Shown here: positions 12,105 to 23,215 of the stretch, in pieces
Layout: every line of letters begins with the position of its first letter
Numbering within the stretch: position 1 is the stretch's first letter
Program-made: the position numbers and the translations under genes
Assembly (NCBI RefSeq): GCF_007655135.1
Contig: NW_022204106.1
Location: 78,497-142,496, forward strand
Length of the DNA: 64,000 nucleotides
From: Punica granatum
Taxonomy: Eukaryota > Streptophyta > Magnoliopsida > Myrtales > Lythraceae
Direction of reading: 5' to 3'
Notes under the pieces: model-generated
Seen by the model: the letters and a program-made list of their open reading frames with translations, nothing else
Told to the model about the DNA's origin: nothing
Databases searched by the model: none

Positions 12105-12912
12105 TGATGCGATTCCCGCCAAGAATGACGAGACCCGACAACTAAAGGAACCCAAGATCGTTCCACGATCAGATTTGATTGACGAACCCTCGACCTGTTG
12201 TTTACGACAAAAACAAGAACCTTGGTATAACTGACCTCAACCCGTTGTTTAAAGCGAAACAAGAACCTCGGTATATAGGAAGACGCCACAAACGGTAATG
12301 GAAAACCGCTTGATAAGTCGATGAAGACGCCACAAACAGTGGTGGAAAGCCGTTTGATAAGTCGATGATGAACGCCACGGAAACTTCCGATAAGTTCGAT
12401 TAGTTCTTCAAGAACCAAAGAGAATACTCTCACAATTTTCTGAATGTTCCTTTCATTAAAAATTGACTAAGATGAATATATATAGACATAAAGTAATCCT
12501 AATCTGGTCATATCTCCTCCTATAGATAAGGAAATTTAAACCAAGAATATCAATAGAGATATGACATAATCTATAAAGATATAAAATCTAAATACCCCTA
12601 GAATATCTCTATGAGATTTAAACTTCAAACAAATCCGATGTTATCTTCTGTTGATCATCAACTATTCTAGAAGCTTCCTTAAACACTTGCTGAATTTAGC
12701 CTTGTCCGGAATCTTCTATAACTTGAATAATGTTGATGGATCTTTGTGGATCACGTGATTCATGTCCAGTGGGCCTCCACGAATTTGCTTGAGCCCAAAC
12801 CTCTTGAATCAGGCCGTTGAGTTCATCTTTAAACTTCTTTACTCGTGCTCGCGTAATCGGTCCAATTGGAACTTGAACTGGATCCCTTGAAGTCGTGCTA
12901 CGATTTGCATCA
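12105..12912 (-). repeat. 3' LTR of A copy 2
   Basis: 808 bp, with complete TGATGC/GCATCA termini. The pol stop (12696-12698) lies within it, so the C-terminal ~70 codons of pol are LTR-encoded. Confidence 0.92.
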
Positions 12913-15832
12913 TTCCCCTCCTCTTGAAAAGGATTTGTCCTCAAATCATCACCTACATCAAAAGGAAGCAAATCAGAAACATTAAAAGTAGCACTTACAT
13001 TGTACTCACCAGGTAAGTCTAGTTTATAAGCATTGTCATTGATGCGCTCCAGGACTTGAAAAGGTCCATCTCCTCTTGGAAGCAGTTTGGAACGTCTTTG
13101 CGACGGAAATCTCTCTTTCCTCATATGCAACCAAACCCAATCTCCGGGTTCAAAAATCAGCTTATGACGGCCCTTGTTGGCGTGTTTTGTATACTGCTCC
13201 GTTTTTCGCTCAATGTTGAGTCTTGTTTTCTCATGAATCTGCTTGACAAATTCAGCTTTCTTTTTGCCTTCTAAATTAACATGCTCAGTCAAAGGTAAAG
13301 GAGATAAATCCAATGGAGTTAAAGGATTAAATCCATAAACAACTTCAAATGGTGAAAATTTAGTAGCGGAATGAACAGATCTGTTATAAGCAAACTCAAC
13401 ATGTGGTAAACACTCTTCCCATGTTTTAATGTTTTTTTTTATGATTGCCCTCAACAAAGTAGACAAAGTTCTATTTACTACTTCCGTTTGACCATCAGTT
13501 TGTGGGTGACAAGTAGTAGAAAATAACAGCTTAGTACCTAACTTACACCACAAAGTCTTCCAAAAATAGCTCAAGAACTTAGCATCTCTATCCGAAACAA
13601 TTGTTCTAGGCATGCCATGTAACCTCACAATCTCCCTAAAGAACAAATCAGCAACATGCGAGGCATCATCCGTTTTGTGACATGGAATAAAGTGTGCCAT
13701 CTTAGAAAATCTATCCACAACCACAAAAATTGAATCTCTCCCACTTTAGTCCTAGGTAATCCTAACACAAAGTCCATTGAAATATCAATCCAAGGCTCAC
13801 TAGGAATTGGTAAAGGAGTATACAAACCGTTAGGCTGCACTCTGGATTTAGCTTGCCTACACGTAATGCATCTACCACAAATTCTCTCAACATCTCTTTT
13901 CATATGTGGCCAATAGAAGTGTTCTTGCAAAGTAGCTAAAGTCTTTGCAATTCCAAAATGTCCTATTAATCCTCCACCAAGAGATTCATGCACCAATAAC
14001 TTTTCCTTCCTAAACACATCTAAAACATATTTCAAATGTACCTTATGATCATCTAAGTTTTTGCTGTAAACGAGTATATCATCAAAGTTGACAACCACAA
14101 ATCTACCTATAAATGCACGCAAAACACGATTCATAAGTCTCGTAAAGGTGCTTGGAGCATTAGTCAAACCAAAAGGCATAACTGACCATTCATACAAACC
14201 GTATTTTGTTTTAAAGGCAGTTTTCCATTCATCTCCTTCTTTCATTCTAATCTGATGATAACCACTCTTTAAATCAATTTTAGAAAATACACAAAAACCA
14301 TGTATCTCATCTAACATATCATCTAAGCGAGGAATAGGATGACGATACTTTACCGTTACGTTGTTGATTGCTCGGCAATCAACGCACATTCTCCACGTCC
14401 CATCATTCTTAGGTACAAGTTTAATCGGAACGGCGCATGGACTCATGCTTTCCCTCACGTACCCTTTCTCCAACAACTCACTTACCTGCCGTTGAAGCTC
14501 CTTTGTCTCCTCAAGATTGCTCCTATAAGCTGGTCGGTTTGGAATTGTCGCACCGGGAACAAAATCAATTTGATGTTCAATCCCTCGGATTGGAGGTAAG
14601 CCATGTGGTGTTTCCTCGGGAAAGACATCCTCATACTCCTGCAAAAGAGAAACAACAGAACTAGGAAGAGAGATATCAAGTTCGTTAGTATTGAAAAATG
14701 CCTCTTTGTACAAAAGTACAATCATCGGCTGATTTAAAAACATTGCTTGCCTAATTTCTCCCATGTTTGCATAAAAATTCTTTTGTTTTCTCTCTGATTT
14801 TCTCTCAATGGCCGAATTTTGATTTTCTTTTTCTCTCTCATTTTTCTCGGCCTCTCTCTGATTTTCCCTCGTTTTCTTCTGTTCACTCTCTTTCTTTTGA
14901 TCACTCTCTTTTTGCAATCTCACTTGATCCTCATGTATTTGCTGCGGAGTCAATGGTACAAGAGTGATTGATCGTTGATTAAGTACAAAGGAGTATTTGT
15001 TCGTAAAGCCATCATGCTTCACACGCCTATCAAATTGCCATGGACGTCCAAGCAACAAATGTCCCGCTTGCATCGGTATTACATCACACAACACTTCATC
15101 TTCGTATTTACCGATTCGAAATGCAACTAACACTTGCTTGTCCACCCTTATTTCACCACTATCATTTAACCATTGCAATTTGTATGGCTTGGGGTGCTTC
15201 AGCATGGGTAGTCCCAATTTTTCCACCATTGTTATGCTTGCAACATTAGTACAACTACAATCATCTATAATCACACTACATACCTTGTCTTTGATGTAGC
15301 ACCTAGTGTGAAAGATGTTCTCCCGCTGTATTTCTTCAACTCCTTTTATTTGCAAGCTCAATGCTCTCTTTGCCACCAATGTTAATGCATCTGGAGCTAA
15401 ATATTTCTCCTCGGGAACGTCCTCCAATGGGGGCATGTCATCGGGATCACTCTTTCTTTGGAACGATGGGAATTTCATCTTAATACTACCCAAGTTCTTG
15501 TCTTCCTGATTCCTATCTTCTCTAAACCGCCCTCCATGTTTCCTATTACTAACAACTGAATCTCGATCATCTTCATCAAAACCAGCCCCATAAATCTCTT
15601 CATCTTCAACCCTCACTTCCCTCGGTTGAACTCTTTCCCTCCTACGTGCATTAGGAGCGTTTCGTGGCTGCTCCACACGTTTATTCTCTATCAGATCTAT
15701 CCGTTCATGAACCTGTTCAAACTCCAACCGCATCACACGCCTCATCTCACTCATCATGGCCTCTATAAGTATTTTCGAATAAGCCAATTCCGTTGCACCT
15801 TCGGGAATACTCTTAGCACTATTGTGAGACAT
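12696..15832 (-). pseudogene. Shortened gag-pol of A copy 2
   Basis: From ATG 15832, one open frame of 735 codons (15832-13625) carries the Gag N-terminus, protease region, a Lys/Glu-rich linker, RT fingers and palm, and the integrase zinc finger and first catalytic region. A missing G near 13744 shifts to a second frame (13724-12696) with the rest of integrase. Relative to the complete copy two blocks are gone: 753 nt of Gag (join at TCGG, 15441-15444) and 882 nt from RT tail to the integrase start, both multiples of three and both at short repeats. RT reads NFDD for YFDD and the protease active site reads DDCS. It could not supply capsid, nucleocapsid or RNase H. Confidence 0.9.
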
Positions 15833-16511
15833 GATTGCTGCAAAATAAAGTTAGAAAGAATGGACCTCACAATTCGCTCCCTTACGTGTTTACACTCAAG
15901 AATGTGAATCACTCTACACTCGTGTTTTCACTCAACAAAATATGTGGCTTTTAACCCTCTAATATTCTCACCGCTCTTGCCTTTTTCCACTCGACAATTC
16001 TCTTTCAGTTCCTTTGGAACTAAACAAACAACTCCAAATTTTCCAGCAACAATTCACCAAGAACTCATCAAGGAAAATTAATGATCAAAGGAAATTTCAG
16101 GAAGAAAAGAAGCAAGAGAAAAGGCAACTACTATGAAGGATTAATTAAACCAGAATGTTATATGAAATTATGGGATCAGAATCAATGCAGATTACAAAGA
16201 ACGAGAAATAACAACTTTAGAATGGTTTGATGTAAAAAATTTGGATCAAATTGACAACGATGTCTTCTTTCTTTTCTTTCGATCTTTTTTTTTCTCAGCT
16301 CTGTATTTTTGTTTTTGGCCGATTTTTTTTTTCAGCTCTTTTTTTTTCAGCTTTGTATATATTTTTTTTTTCAGCCGAAATTTTTTTTTCAGCCCTTTTT
16401 TGTTTTTACTAATAATCCACAAAGAACAATTTCGATGAAGCGAAACTCAGCAAATTGAAACAAAAAAGGATAGGATAAACCCGATTTGAAGCCTGATGCA
16501 CTGATACCAAA
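15833..16511 (-). other. Leader and PBS of A copy 2
   Basis: PBS is the RC of 16498-16509, with one change from the canonical primer site (TGGTATCAGTGC). The bipartite leader repeat is present as RC at 15885-15897 and 15921-15933, 36 bp apart. T-rich plus-strand tract (purine-rich in RNA) at about 16270-16405. No gene. Confidence 0.87.
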
Positions 16512-17319
16512 TGATGCGATTCCCGCCAAGAATGACGAGACCCGACAACTAAAGGAACCCAAGATCGTTCCACGATCAGATTTGATTGACGAACCCTCGA
16601 CCCGTTGTTTACGACAAAAACAAGAACCTTGGTATAACTGACCTCAACCCGTTGTTTAATGCGAAACAAGAACCTCGGTATATAGGAAGATGCCACAAAC
16701 GGTAATGGAAAATCGCTTGATAAGTCGATGAAGACGCCACAAACGGTGGTGGAAAACCGTTTGATAAGTCGATGATGAACGCCACGGAAACTTCCGATAA
16801 GTTCGATTAGTTCTTCAAGAACCAAAGAGAATACTCTCACAATTTTCTGAATATTCCTTTCATTAAAAATTGACTAAGATGAATATATATAGACATAAAG
16901 TAATCCTAATCTGGTCATATCTCCTCCTATAGATAAGGAAATTAAAACCAAGAATATCAATAGAGATATGACATAATCTATAAAGATATAAAATCTAAAT
17001 ACCCCTAGAATATCTCTATGAGATTTAAACTTCAAACAAATCTGATGTTATCTTCTGTTGATCATCAACTATTCTAGAAGCTTCCTTAAACACTTGCTGA
17101 ATTTAGCCTTGTCCGGAATCTTCTATAACTTGAATAATGTTGATGGATCTTTGTGGATCACGTGATTCATGTCCAGTGGGCCTCCACGAATTTGCTTGAG
17201 CCCAAACTTCTTGAATCAGGCCGTTGAGTTCATCTTTAAACTTCTTTGCTCGTGCTCGCGTAATCGGTCCAATTGGAACTTGAACTGGATCCCTTGAAGT
17301 CGTGCTACGATTTGCATCA
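16512..17319 (-). repeat. 5' LTR of A copy 2
   Basis: 808 bp, full termini, same internal order as the other A LTRs, including the TATATATA promoter stretch (near 16883-16892 on the plus strand). Confidence 0.92.
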
Positions 17320-17324
17320 CTGTG

Positions 17325-18288
17325 CGCTAAGTTGGGAACAACTTTGTTGTTTTCTACTACCTGTCACCCACAAACAGATGGACAAACCGAGGTTGTCAAT
17401 CGAACCTTGGGCACTTTGTTGCGCGCTGTGACTGGAAAGAATTTGAAAGCTTGGGAAGATTGCATTCCATTCGTTGAATTTGCATATAATAGGACTGTGC
17501 ATTCTTCGTCAAAGTTTTCACCATTTGAGGTTGTTTATGGTTTTAATCCACTAACTCCATTGGACTTGATTCCTTTACCTATAAATGAGCTTTCTAATCT
17601 TGATGGAAAGAAAAAGGCAGAGTTGGTGAAGCAGATTCATGAAGAGGCACGGCAAAACATTTTGAAGAAGAATGAACAAGCAGCAACCCGAGCCAACAAA
17701 GGAAGGAAGCGGGTCACTTTTCAACCTGGAGATTGGGTTTGGGTTCACTTAAGGAAGGAGAGATTTCCGAGCCTGAGGAATTCCAAGTTGAATCCACGCG
17801 GAGATGGACAATTTCAAGTTCTGGATAAGATCAATGACAATGCTTATAAGATTGATCTTCCAGGTGAGTATCAAGTAAGTTCGACTTTTAATGTTTCTGA
17901 TCTTTCTCCCTTTGACGCAGGTTTAGATTCGAGGACGAATCCTTTTGAAGAGAGGGGGAATGATACGACTCGGGGTCAAACCGACGAGCATAGGTCGGAA
18001 GGACTTCGTGATGAGGATCGTGGGCACGATGATGGGGCTGAAGCACACGAGCTCGGAAGTAGGATTCGTGAAGAGGGAGCTGATGCACAAGATCTCGGAG
18101 GCTTACATGTTTCGAGTGGACCAATCACACGAGCGAAGGCAAGACAGATCCAGCAAGCTGTGGAGAGCTCATTTGCGGGTTTCTTGGGCCAAGAGGAGAC
18201 TAATTCGAATTGGTCTCTAAAGGGCCTTACCCAATTAACTTGTCTTGAGATGGTCAATAGCCCATTTAAGATTAGAGTAGACGCATAA
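17325..18288 (+). pseudogene. Family B integrase C-terminal part (unit II)
   Basis: Same content as 7248-8211: DGQTEVVN with the catalytic Glu, the GPF-type module and the acidic tail read through the polypurine tract (17949-17960) into LTR-b, stop at 18286-18288. It is the 3' half of the gene whose 5' half ends at 12104, parted by A copy 2. Proline in the GPF module is changed to Gln (GDGQFQV). Confidence 0.88.
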
Positions 18289-18748
18289 GGAAAGCCAAGA
18301 GATGCTGAATAAGGAATAAAAAGACTGCCAAATATTCTAGGGGGCCTTTATTTAGTTTCCTCTATTAATTCCGGTTTTAGGAAACTAAAGATATTCCAGT
18401 TGCCAAGTTTATTAGTTTCCAGATTCTCCTAGGCTTATATAAAGGAGGCTGAATAGCTGATTAGAGGTACTTTCAGGCTACACTGGTGAGAATTTTCCTC
18501 TATGTTGTTCTTCGGCAACCTTCCGTGATTGCAAGCATGGATGCTTGTAATTCTCGGCTATTTATAATATTGGTTCTTGGTTTACTGTAACCATCGGGTC
18601 AATATTCCATTCCTTTATAATATTGGTTCTTGGTTTTCTATAACCATCGGGTCAATATTCCATCCCTCATAATCTCTAATGGCGATTCGGGTTCGATTTC
18701 CAGTCTTTGTTGTCGGGTCTTGCGGCAGGTCTCGTGGGGTTCGCATCA
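17961..18748 (+). repeat. Family B LTR-b
   Basis: 788 bp, TGATACG...GCATCA. Acts as 3' LTR of unit II and 5' LTR of unit III. TATATAAA at 18436-18443; internal ~53-bp two-fold repeat at about 18563-18660. Confidence 0.93.
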
Positions 18749-19371
18749 TTTGGTATCAGAGCCTAAGTTCCAAATCGAGGTTTCATCTATCCTTGTTCTT
18801 TTCTTTTTCTTCATTCTAGAATCTTTAGATATAGCTTTCATTTCTATCCTTTCCATTAATCTTGTCTGATCTGATCTTAGCTGTCTAAATCGTCAAAAAA
18901 AAAGAAGAAAGAAAAAGTGCAAAAAAAAAAGAAAAAAAAAGGAGTTATCATTGGGTGTTGTTCGTAGCACCATTTGCTGTCTTCGTGGGCGAAGAATTAA
19001 TTGCACAATTTGTTGTCTTTGTGTTCTAATCGTCTTGGCGTTAAGTTGACCTGTCATAGTAGCACTTCCGTACGCAGTGTCTTCTATCAATCCATAAACT
19101 ACGACGTTGGGTCAGATTGTGTCATATCATTTTCTGTGGATCTAATATTATAAGTTGTTCAGGTTGAACTCGTTTTCCGCCTTGCGATCGGATTGATTAG
19201 TTGCCCTAGAACTTTGAAGAGGAAATAAAGAGAGGAAAAAGGCAAGAGTGTGTGAGAACATCAGAGGATAAAAGCCTATTTTGAGTGAAAACACGAGTGT
19301 TTTGAGTGGCATCTTGCTGAGTCTAAACATGTGAGGGAGCGCGTGAGGATCCTATAATTGCATATTTTATC
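18749..19371 (+). other. B leader and PBS (unit III)
   Basis: PBS TGGTATCAGAGC at 18751-18762. A-rich tract 18894-18943. First leader repeat GAGTGAAAACACG at 19283-19295; the second is mutated (GAGTCTAAACATG, 19319-19331). No gene. Confidence 0.87.
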
Positions 19372-20655
19372 ATGTCACACGAAAATAGTGGAGACGACAG
19401 AGGACCTGATTTGAACATGACGTTACGAGCCATGCAACAACAGTTTGAGCGCATGAACATGGTTTTCGGTGAATTCCGAGAAAGGTTGGATAGGCAAGAC
19501 GAACGGTTGGAACGGCTTCAACCTGCGCCCGTGCCACGGATTAGGAGACCCCACCGACAACCATCCGTTGATACTCTTGATGAAGAAGCATATGATGAAG
19601 AAGAGGAAGTGGCCTCCGATGACACTTGGGGGAGAGGTAGAGGAAGAGGAGGCAGACCAAGGCATTTCGTTCGTAGGGAGCACCGGAGGAGAGACGCCGT
19701 GGACCATAACACAGGTTCGATTAAGCTGATCATACCTCCATTCCAAGGTAAAAACGACCCCGATGTTTACATTGAATGGGAGAGGAAGGTTGAGCTTGTG
19801 TTTCATTGTCATAATTATTCAGAGGAAAAGAAAGTTAAATTGGCTGCAGTTGCTTTCACCGATTATGCCATTGTTTGGTGGGACCAATTAACTGTGAGTA
19901 GACGCAGGAATCGTGAGCCTCGTATTGATACTTGGGAGGAAATGAAAGCAGTAATGAGAAGAAGGTTTGTTCCTTCCCATTATTATCGGGACTTGCACTT
20001 GAAGTTGCAAAGTCTGAAGCAAGGTTCCAAGTCGGTGGAGGATTATTACAAGGAGATGGAAATAGCCATGATACGTGCTAATGTTGAGGAGGACCGAGAA
20101 ACAACCATGGCTCGATTCATCTGTGGCCATAATCGGGAGATTGCCAATGTAGTTGAGCTGCAACATTACGTGGAGATTGACGACGTGGTACACATGGCCA
20201 TGAAGGTTGAGAGGCAGCTCAAGAGAGGGGGTCGAACATCTTCAAAGGTAGAAGCTTCTGGTTCAGCGTCTTGGAGATCGAAGTGGGGTTCTTCTACGAA
20301 ACCGGACGAGAAGACTGATTATAAGCCAAAGGGAGACACCTACAAAACCCAAGCCAACAACAAGGATAAGGGTAAAACTTTTTCTGAACCTCAAAGAAAT
20401 CGTGATATCAAATGTTTTCGTTGTTTGGGCTCAGGTCACATTGCTTCCCAATGTCCAAACAAGCGGACCATGATTATGATGGAGAGTGGGGATATCGAGA
20501 CTGAAGAAGAAGAAGATAGTGATTCCATGCATCCACTCGAAGATGCTAGTGACGTCGAGCATGCGGTTGAAGGTCAAGCCTTAGTTATCATGCGAGCCCT
20601 ACATGTTCAAGTTAGAGAGGATGGTGATGAGGTGCAAAGGGAGAATATCTTCTAC
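19372..20655 (+). pseudogene. gag: Family B gag, unit III, cut by the complete A element
   Basis: Open from ATG 19372 to the A insertion. Residues ~15-50 are a Gln/Arg-rich helix, ~85-105 a Gly/Arg-rich stretch, ~120-290 the retrotransposon Gag (capsid) domain with WERKVELVFHCHNYSE and VWWDQL, and near residue 345 a CCHC knuckle (CFRCLGSGHIASQC). An acidic linker leads to the protease, and the frame is interrupted at TCTAC (20651-20655). It resumes at 27508. This copy lacks the 9510 frameshift of unit II. Gag would form the particle and bind RNA. Confidence 0.88.
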
Positions 20656-21463
20656 TGATGCAAATCGTAGCACGACTTCAAGGGATCCAGTTCAAGTTCC
20701 AATTGGACCGATTACGCGAGCACGAGCAAAGAAGTTTAAAGATGAATTCAACGGCCTGATTCAAGAGGTTTGGGCTCAAGCAAATTCGTGGAGGCCCATT
20801 GGACATGAATCACGTGATCCACAAAGATCCATCAACATTATTCAAGTTATAGAAGATTTCGGACAAGGCTAAATTCAGCAAGTGTTTAAGGAAGCTTCTA
20901 GAACAGTTGATGATCAACAGAAGATAACATCTGATTTGTTTGAAGTTTAAATCTCATAGAGATATTCTAGGGGTATTTAGATTTTATATCTTTATAGATT
21001 ATGTCATATCTCTATCGATATTCTTGGTTTTAATTTCCTTATCTATAGGAGGAGATATGACCATATTAGGATTACTTTATGTCTATATATATTCATCTTA
21101 GTCAATTTTTAATGGAAGGAACATTCAGAAAATTGCGAGAGTATTCTCTTTGGTTCTTGAAGAACTAATCGAACTTATCGGAAGTTTCTGTGGCGTTCAT
21201 CATCGACTTATCAAACGGCTTTCCACCACCGTTTGTGGCGTCTTCATCGACTTATCAAGCGGTTTTCCATTACCGTTTGTGGCGTCTTCCTATATACCGA
21301 GGTTTTTGTTTCGCATTAAACAACGGGTTGAGATCAGTTATATCAAGGTTCTTGTTTTTGTCGTAAACAACGGGTCGAGGGTTCGTCAATCAAATCTGAT
21401 CGTGGAACGATCTTGGGTTCCTTTAGTTGTCGGGTCTCGTCGTTCTTGGCGGGAATCGCATCA
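20656..21463 (+). repeat. 5' LTR of the complete A element
   Basis: 808 bp, TGATGCAAATCG... to ...AATCGCATCA. Its first ~210 bp correspond to the C-terminus of pol in the 3' copy. A two-fold ~45-bp repeat (ACCGTTTGTGGCGTCTTC core) lies at about 21200-21290. Confidence 0.95.
21084..21092 (+). promoter_or_regulatory. TATA box of the A 5' LTR
   Basis: TATATATAT in an otherwise AT-rich U3, followed by ATTCATC; same place in every A LTR. Likely promoter for the genomic RNA. Confidence 0.5.
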
Positions 21464-22139
21464 TTTGGTATCAGAGCATCAGGCTTCAAATCGGGTTTAT
21501 CCTATCCTTTTTTGTTTCAATTTGCTGAGTTTCGCTTCATCGAAATTGTTCTTTGTGGATTATTAGTAGAAAAAAAAAGGGCTGAAAAAAAAAAATTTCG
21601 GCTGAAAAAAAAAATATACAAAGCTGAAAAAAAAGAGCTGAAAAAAAAATCGGCCAAAAAAAAATACAGAGCGGAGAAAAAAAAAAGATCGAAAGAAAAG
21701 AAAGAAGACGTCGTTGTCAATTTGATCCAAATTTTTTTACATCTGACCATTCTAAAGTTGTTATTTCTCGTTCTTTGTAATCTGCATTGATTCTGATCCC
21801 ATAATTTCATATAACATTCTGGTTTATTTAATCCTTCATAGTAGTTGCCTTTTCTCTTGCTTCTTTTCTTCCTGAAATTTCCTATGATCATTAATTTTCC
21901 TTGATTAGTTCTTGGTGAATTGTTGCTGGAAAATTTGGAGTTGTTTGTTTAGTTCCAAAGGAACTGAAAGAGAATTGTCGAGTGGAAAAAGGCAAGAGCG
22001 GTGAGAATATTAGAGGGTTAAAAGCCACATATTTTGTTGAGTGAAAACACGAGTGTAGAGTGATTCACATTCTTGAGTGTAAACACGTAAGGGAGCGAAT
22101 TGTGAGGTCCATTCTTTCTAACTTTATTTTGCAGCAATC
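21464..22139 (+). other. Leader and PBS of the complete A element
   Basis: PBS TGGTATCAGAGC at 21466-21477, two bases after the LTR. A striking purine tract of A-runs separated by GCTG or TCGGC-type spacers fills 21568-21695. The bipartite repeat GAGTGAAAACACG (22039-22051) and GAGTGTAAACACG (22075-22087) lies just upstream of the gag ATG and matches family B in sequence and in its 36-bp spacing. Confidence 0.9.
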
Positions 22140-23183
22140 ATGTCTCACAATAGTGCTAAGAGTATTCCCGAAGGTGCAACGGAATTGGCTGATTCGAAAA
22201 TACTTATAGAGGCCATGATGAGTGAGATGAGGCGTGTGATGCGGTTGGAGTTTGAGCAGGTTCATGAACGGATAGATCTGATAGAGAATAAACGTGTGGA
22301 GCAGCCACGAAACGCTCCTAATGCACGTAGGAGGGAAAGAGTTCAACCGAGGGAAGTGAGGGTTGAAGATGAAGAGATTTATGGGGCTGGTTTTGATGAA
22401 GATGATCGAGATTCGGTTGTTAGTAATAGGAGACATGGAGGGCGGTTTAGAGAAGATAGGAATCGGGAAGATTATAACTTGGGTAGTATTAAGATGAAAA
22501 TCCCATTGTTCCAAGGAAAGAGTGATCCCGAAGCATACCTTGATTGGGAGAAAAAGGTGGAGTTTGTATTTGATTGTCATAGTTATTCCGAGCTGAAGAA
22601 AGTCAAATTGGCAGCAATTGAATTCTCGGATTATGCAATTGTTTGGTGGGATCAATTGATGATAAATAGGCGAAGAAATAGAGAGCCACCTATAGATACG
22701 TGGGAGGAAATGAAAAGGGTGATGAGGAAGCGATTTGTTCCTAGTTATTACTACCGGGAGCTGTATAATAAGTTACAAAGTCTTAGGCAAGGTAACCGGA
22801 GTGTAGAGGAATATTTTAAGGAGATGGAAGTGGCCATGATTAGAGCTAACATAGAGGAGGATCGAGAGGCTACTATGGCAAGATTTTTGGCTGGATTGAA
22901 TCGAGAAATTCAAAATGCCGTGGAATTACAACATTATGTGGAGTTGGAGGATATGGTGCACATGGCCATCAAGATTGAGAACCAGTTCAAGAGGAGAGGC
23001 AATACACGTGCAAGCCAAAGTCCAAGCACATCCACTTGGAAACCGAATCAGTGGAAGAAAGATGAGAAGCAATCCACGTCGATGTTGAAAACCGAGCAAA
23101 AGCGAGAAGCAACCAGCCATGTTCCTCAAGGTAAAACCGACATTTCTACCTCCAGGAATCGTGACATTAAGTGTTTTAAATGC

Positions 23184-23215
<32 letters not shown>

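Larger units (their letters stand above)
12105..17319 (-). mobile_element. Family A Ty3/gypsy element, deleted derivative, copy 2
   Basis: 5215 bp on the minus strand, duplication CTGTG at 12100-12104 and 17320-17324. 3' LTR 12105-12912, polypurine tract RC of 12913-12925, gag-pol remnant 12696-15832, leader 15833-16511, 5' LTR 16512-17319. It is nearly colinear with copy 1 and in the identical place of the B integrase. It retains the better reading frame of the two: a 735-residue open frame crosses both internal deletions. Confidence 0.93.
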
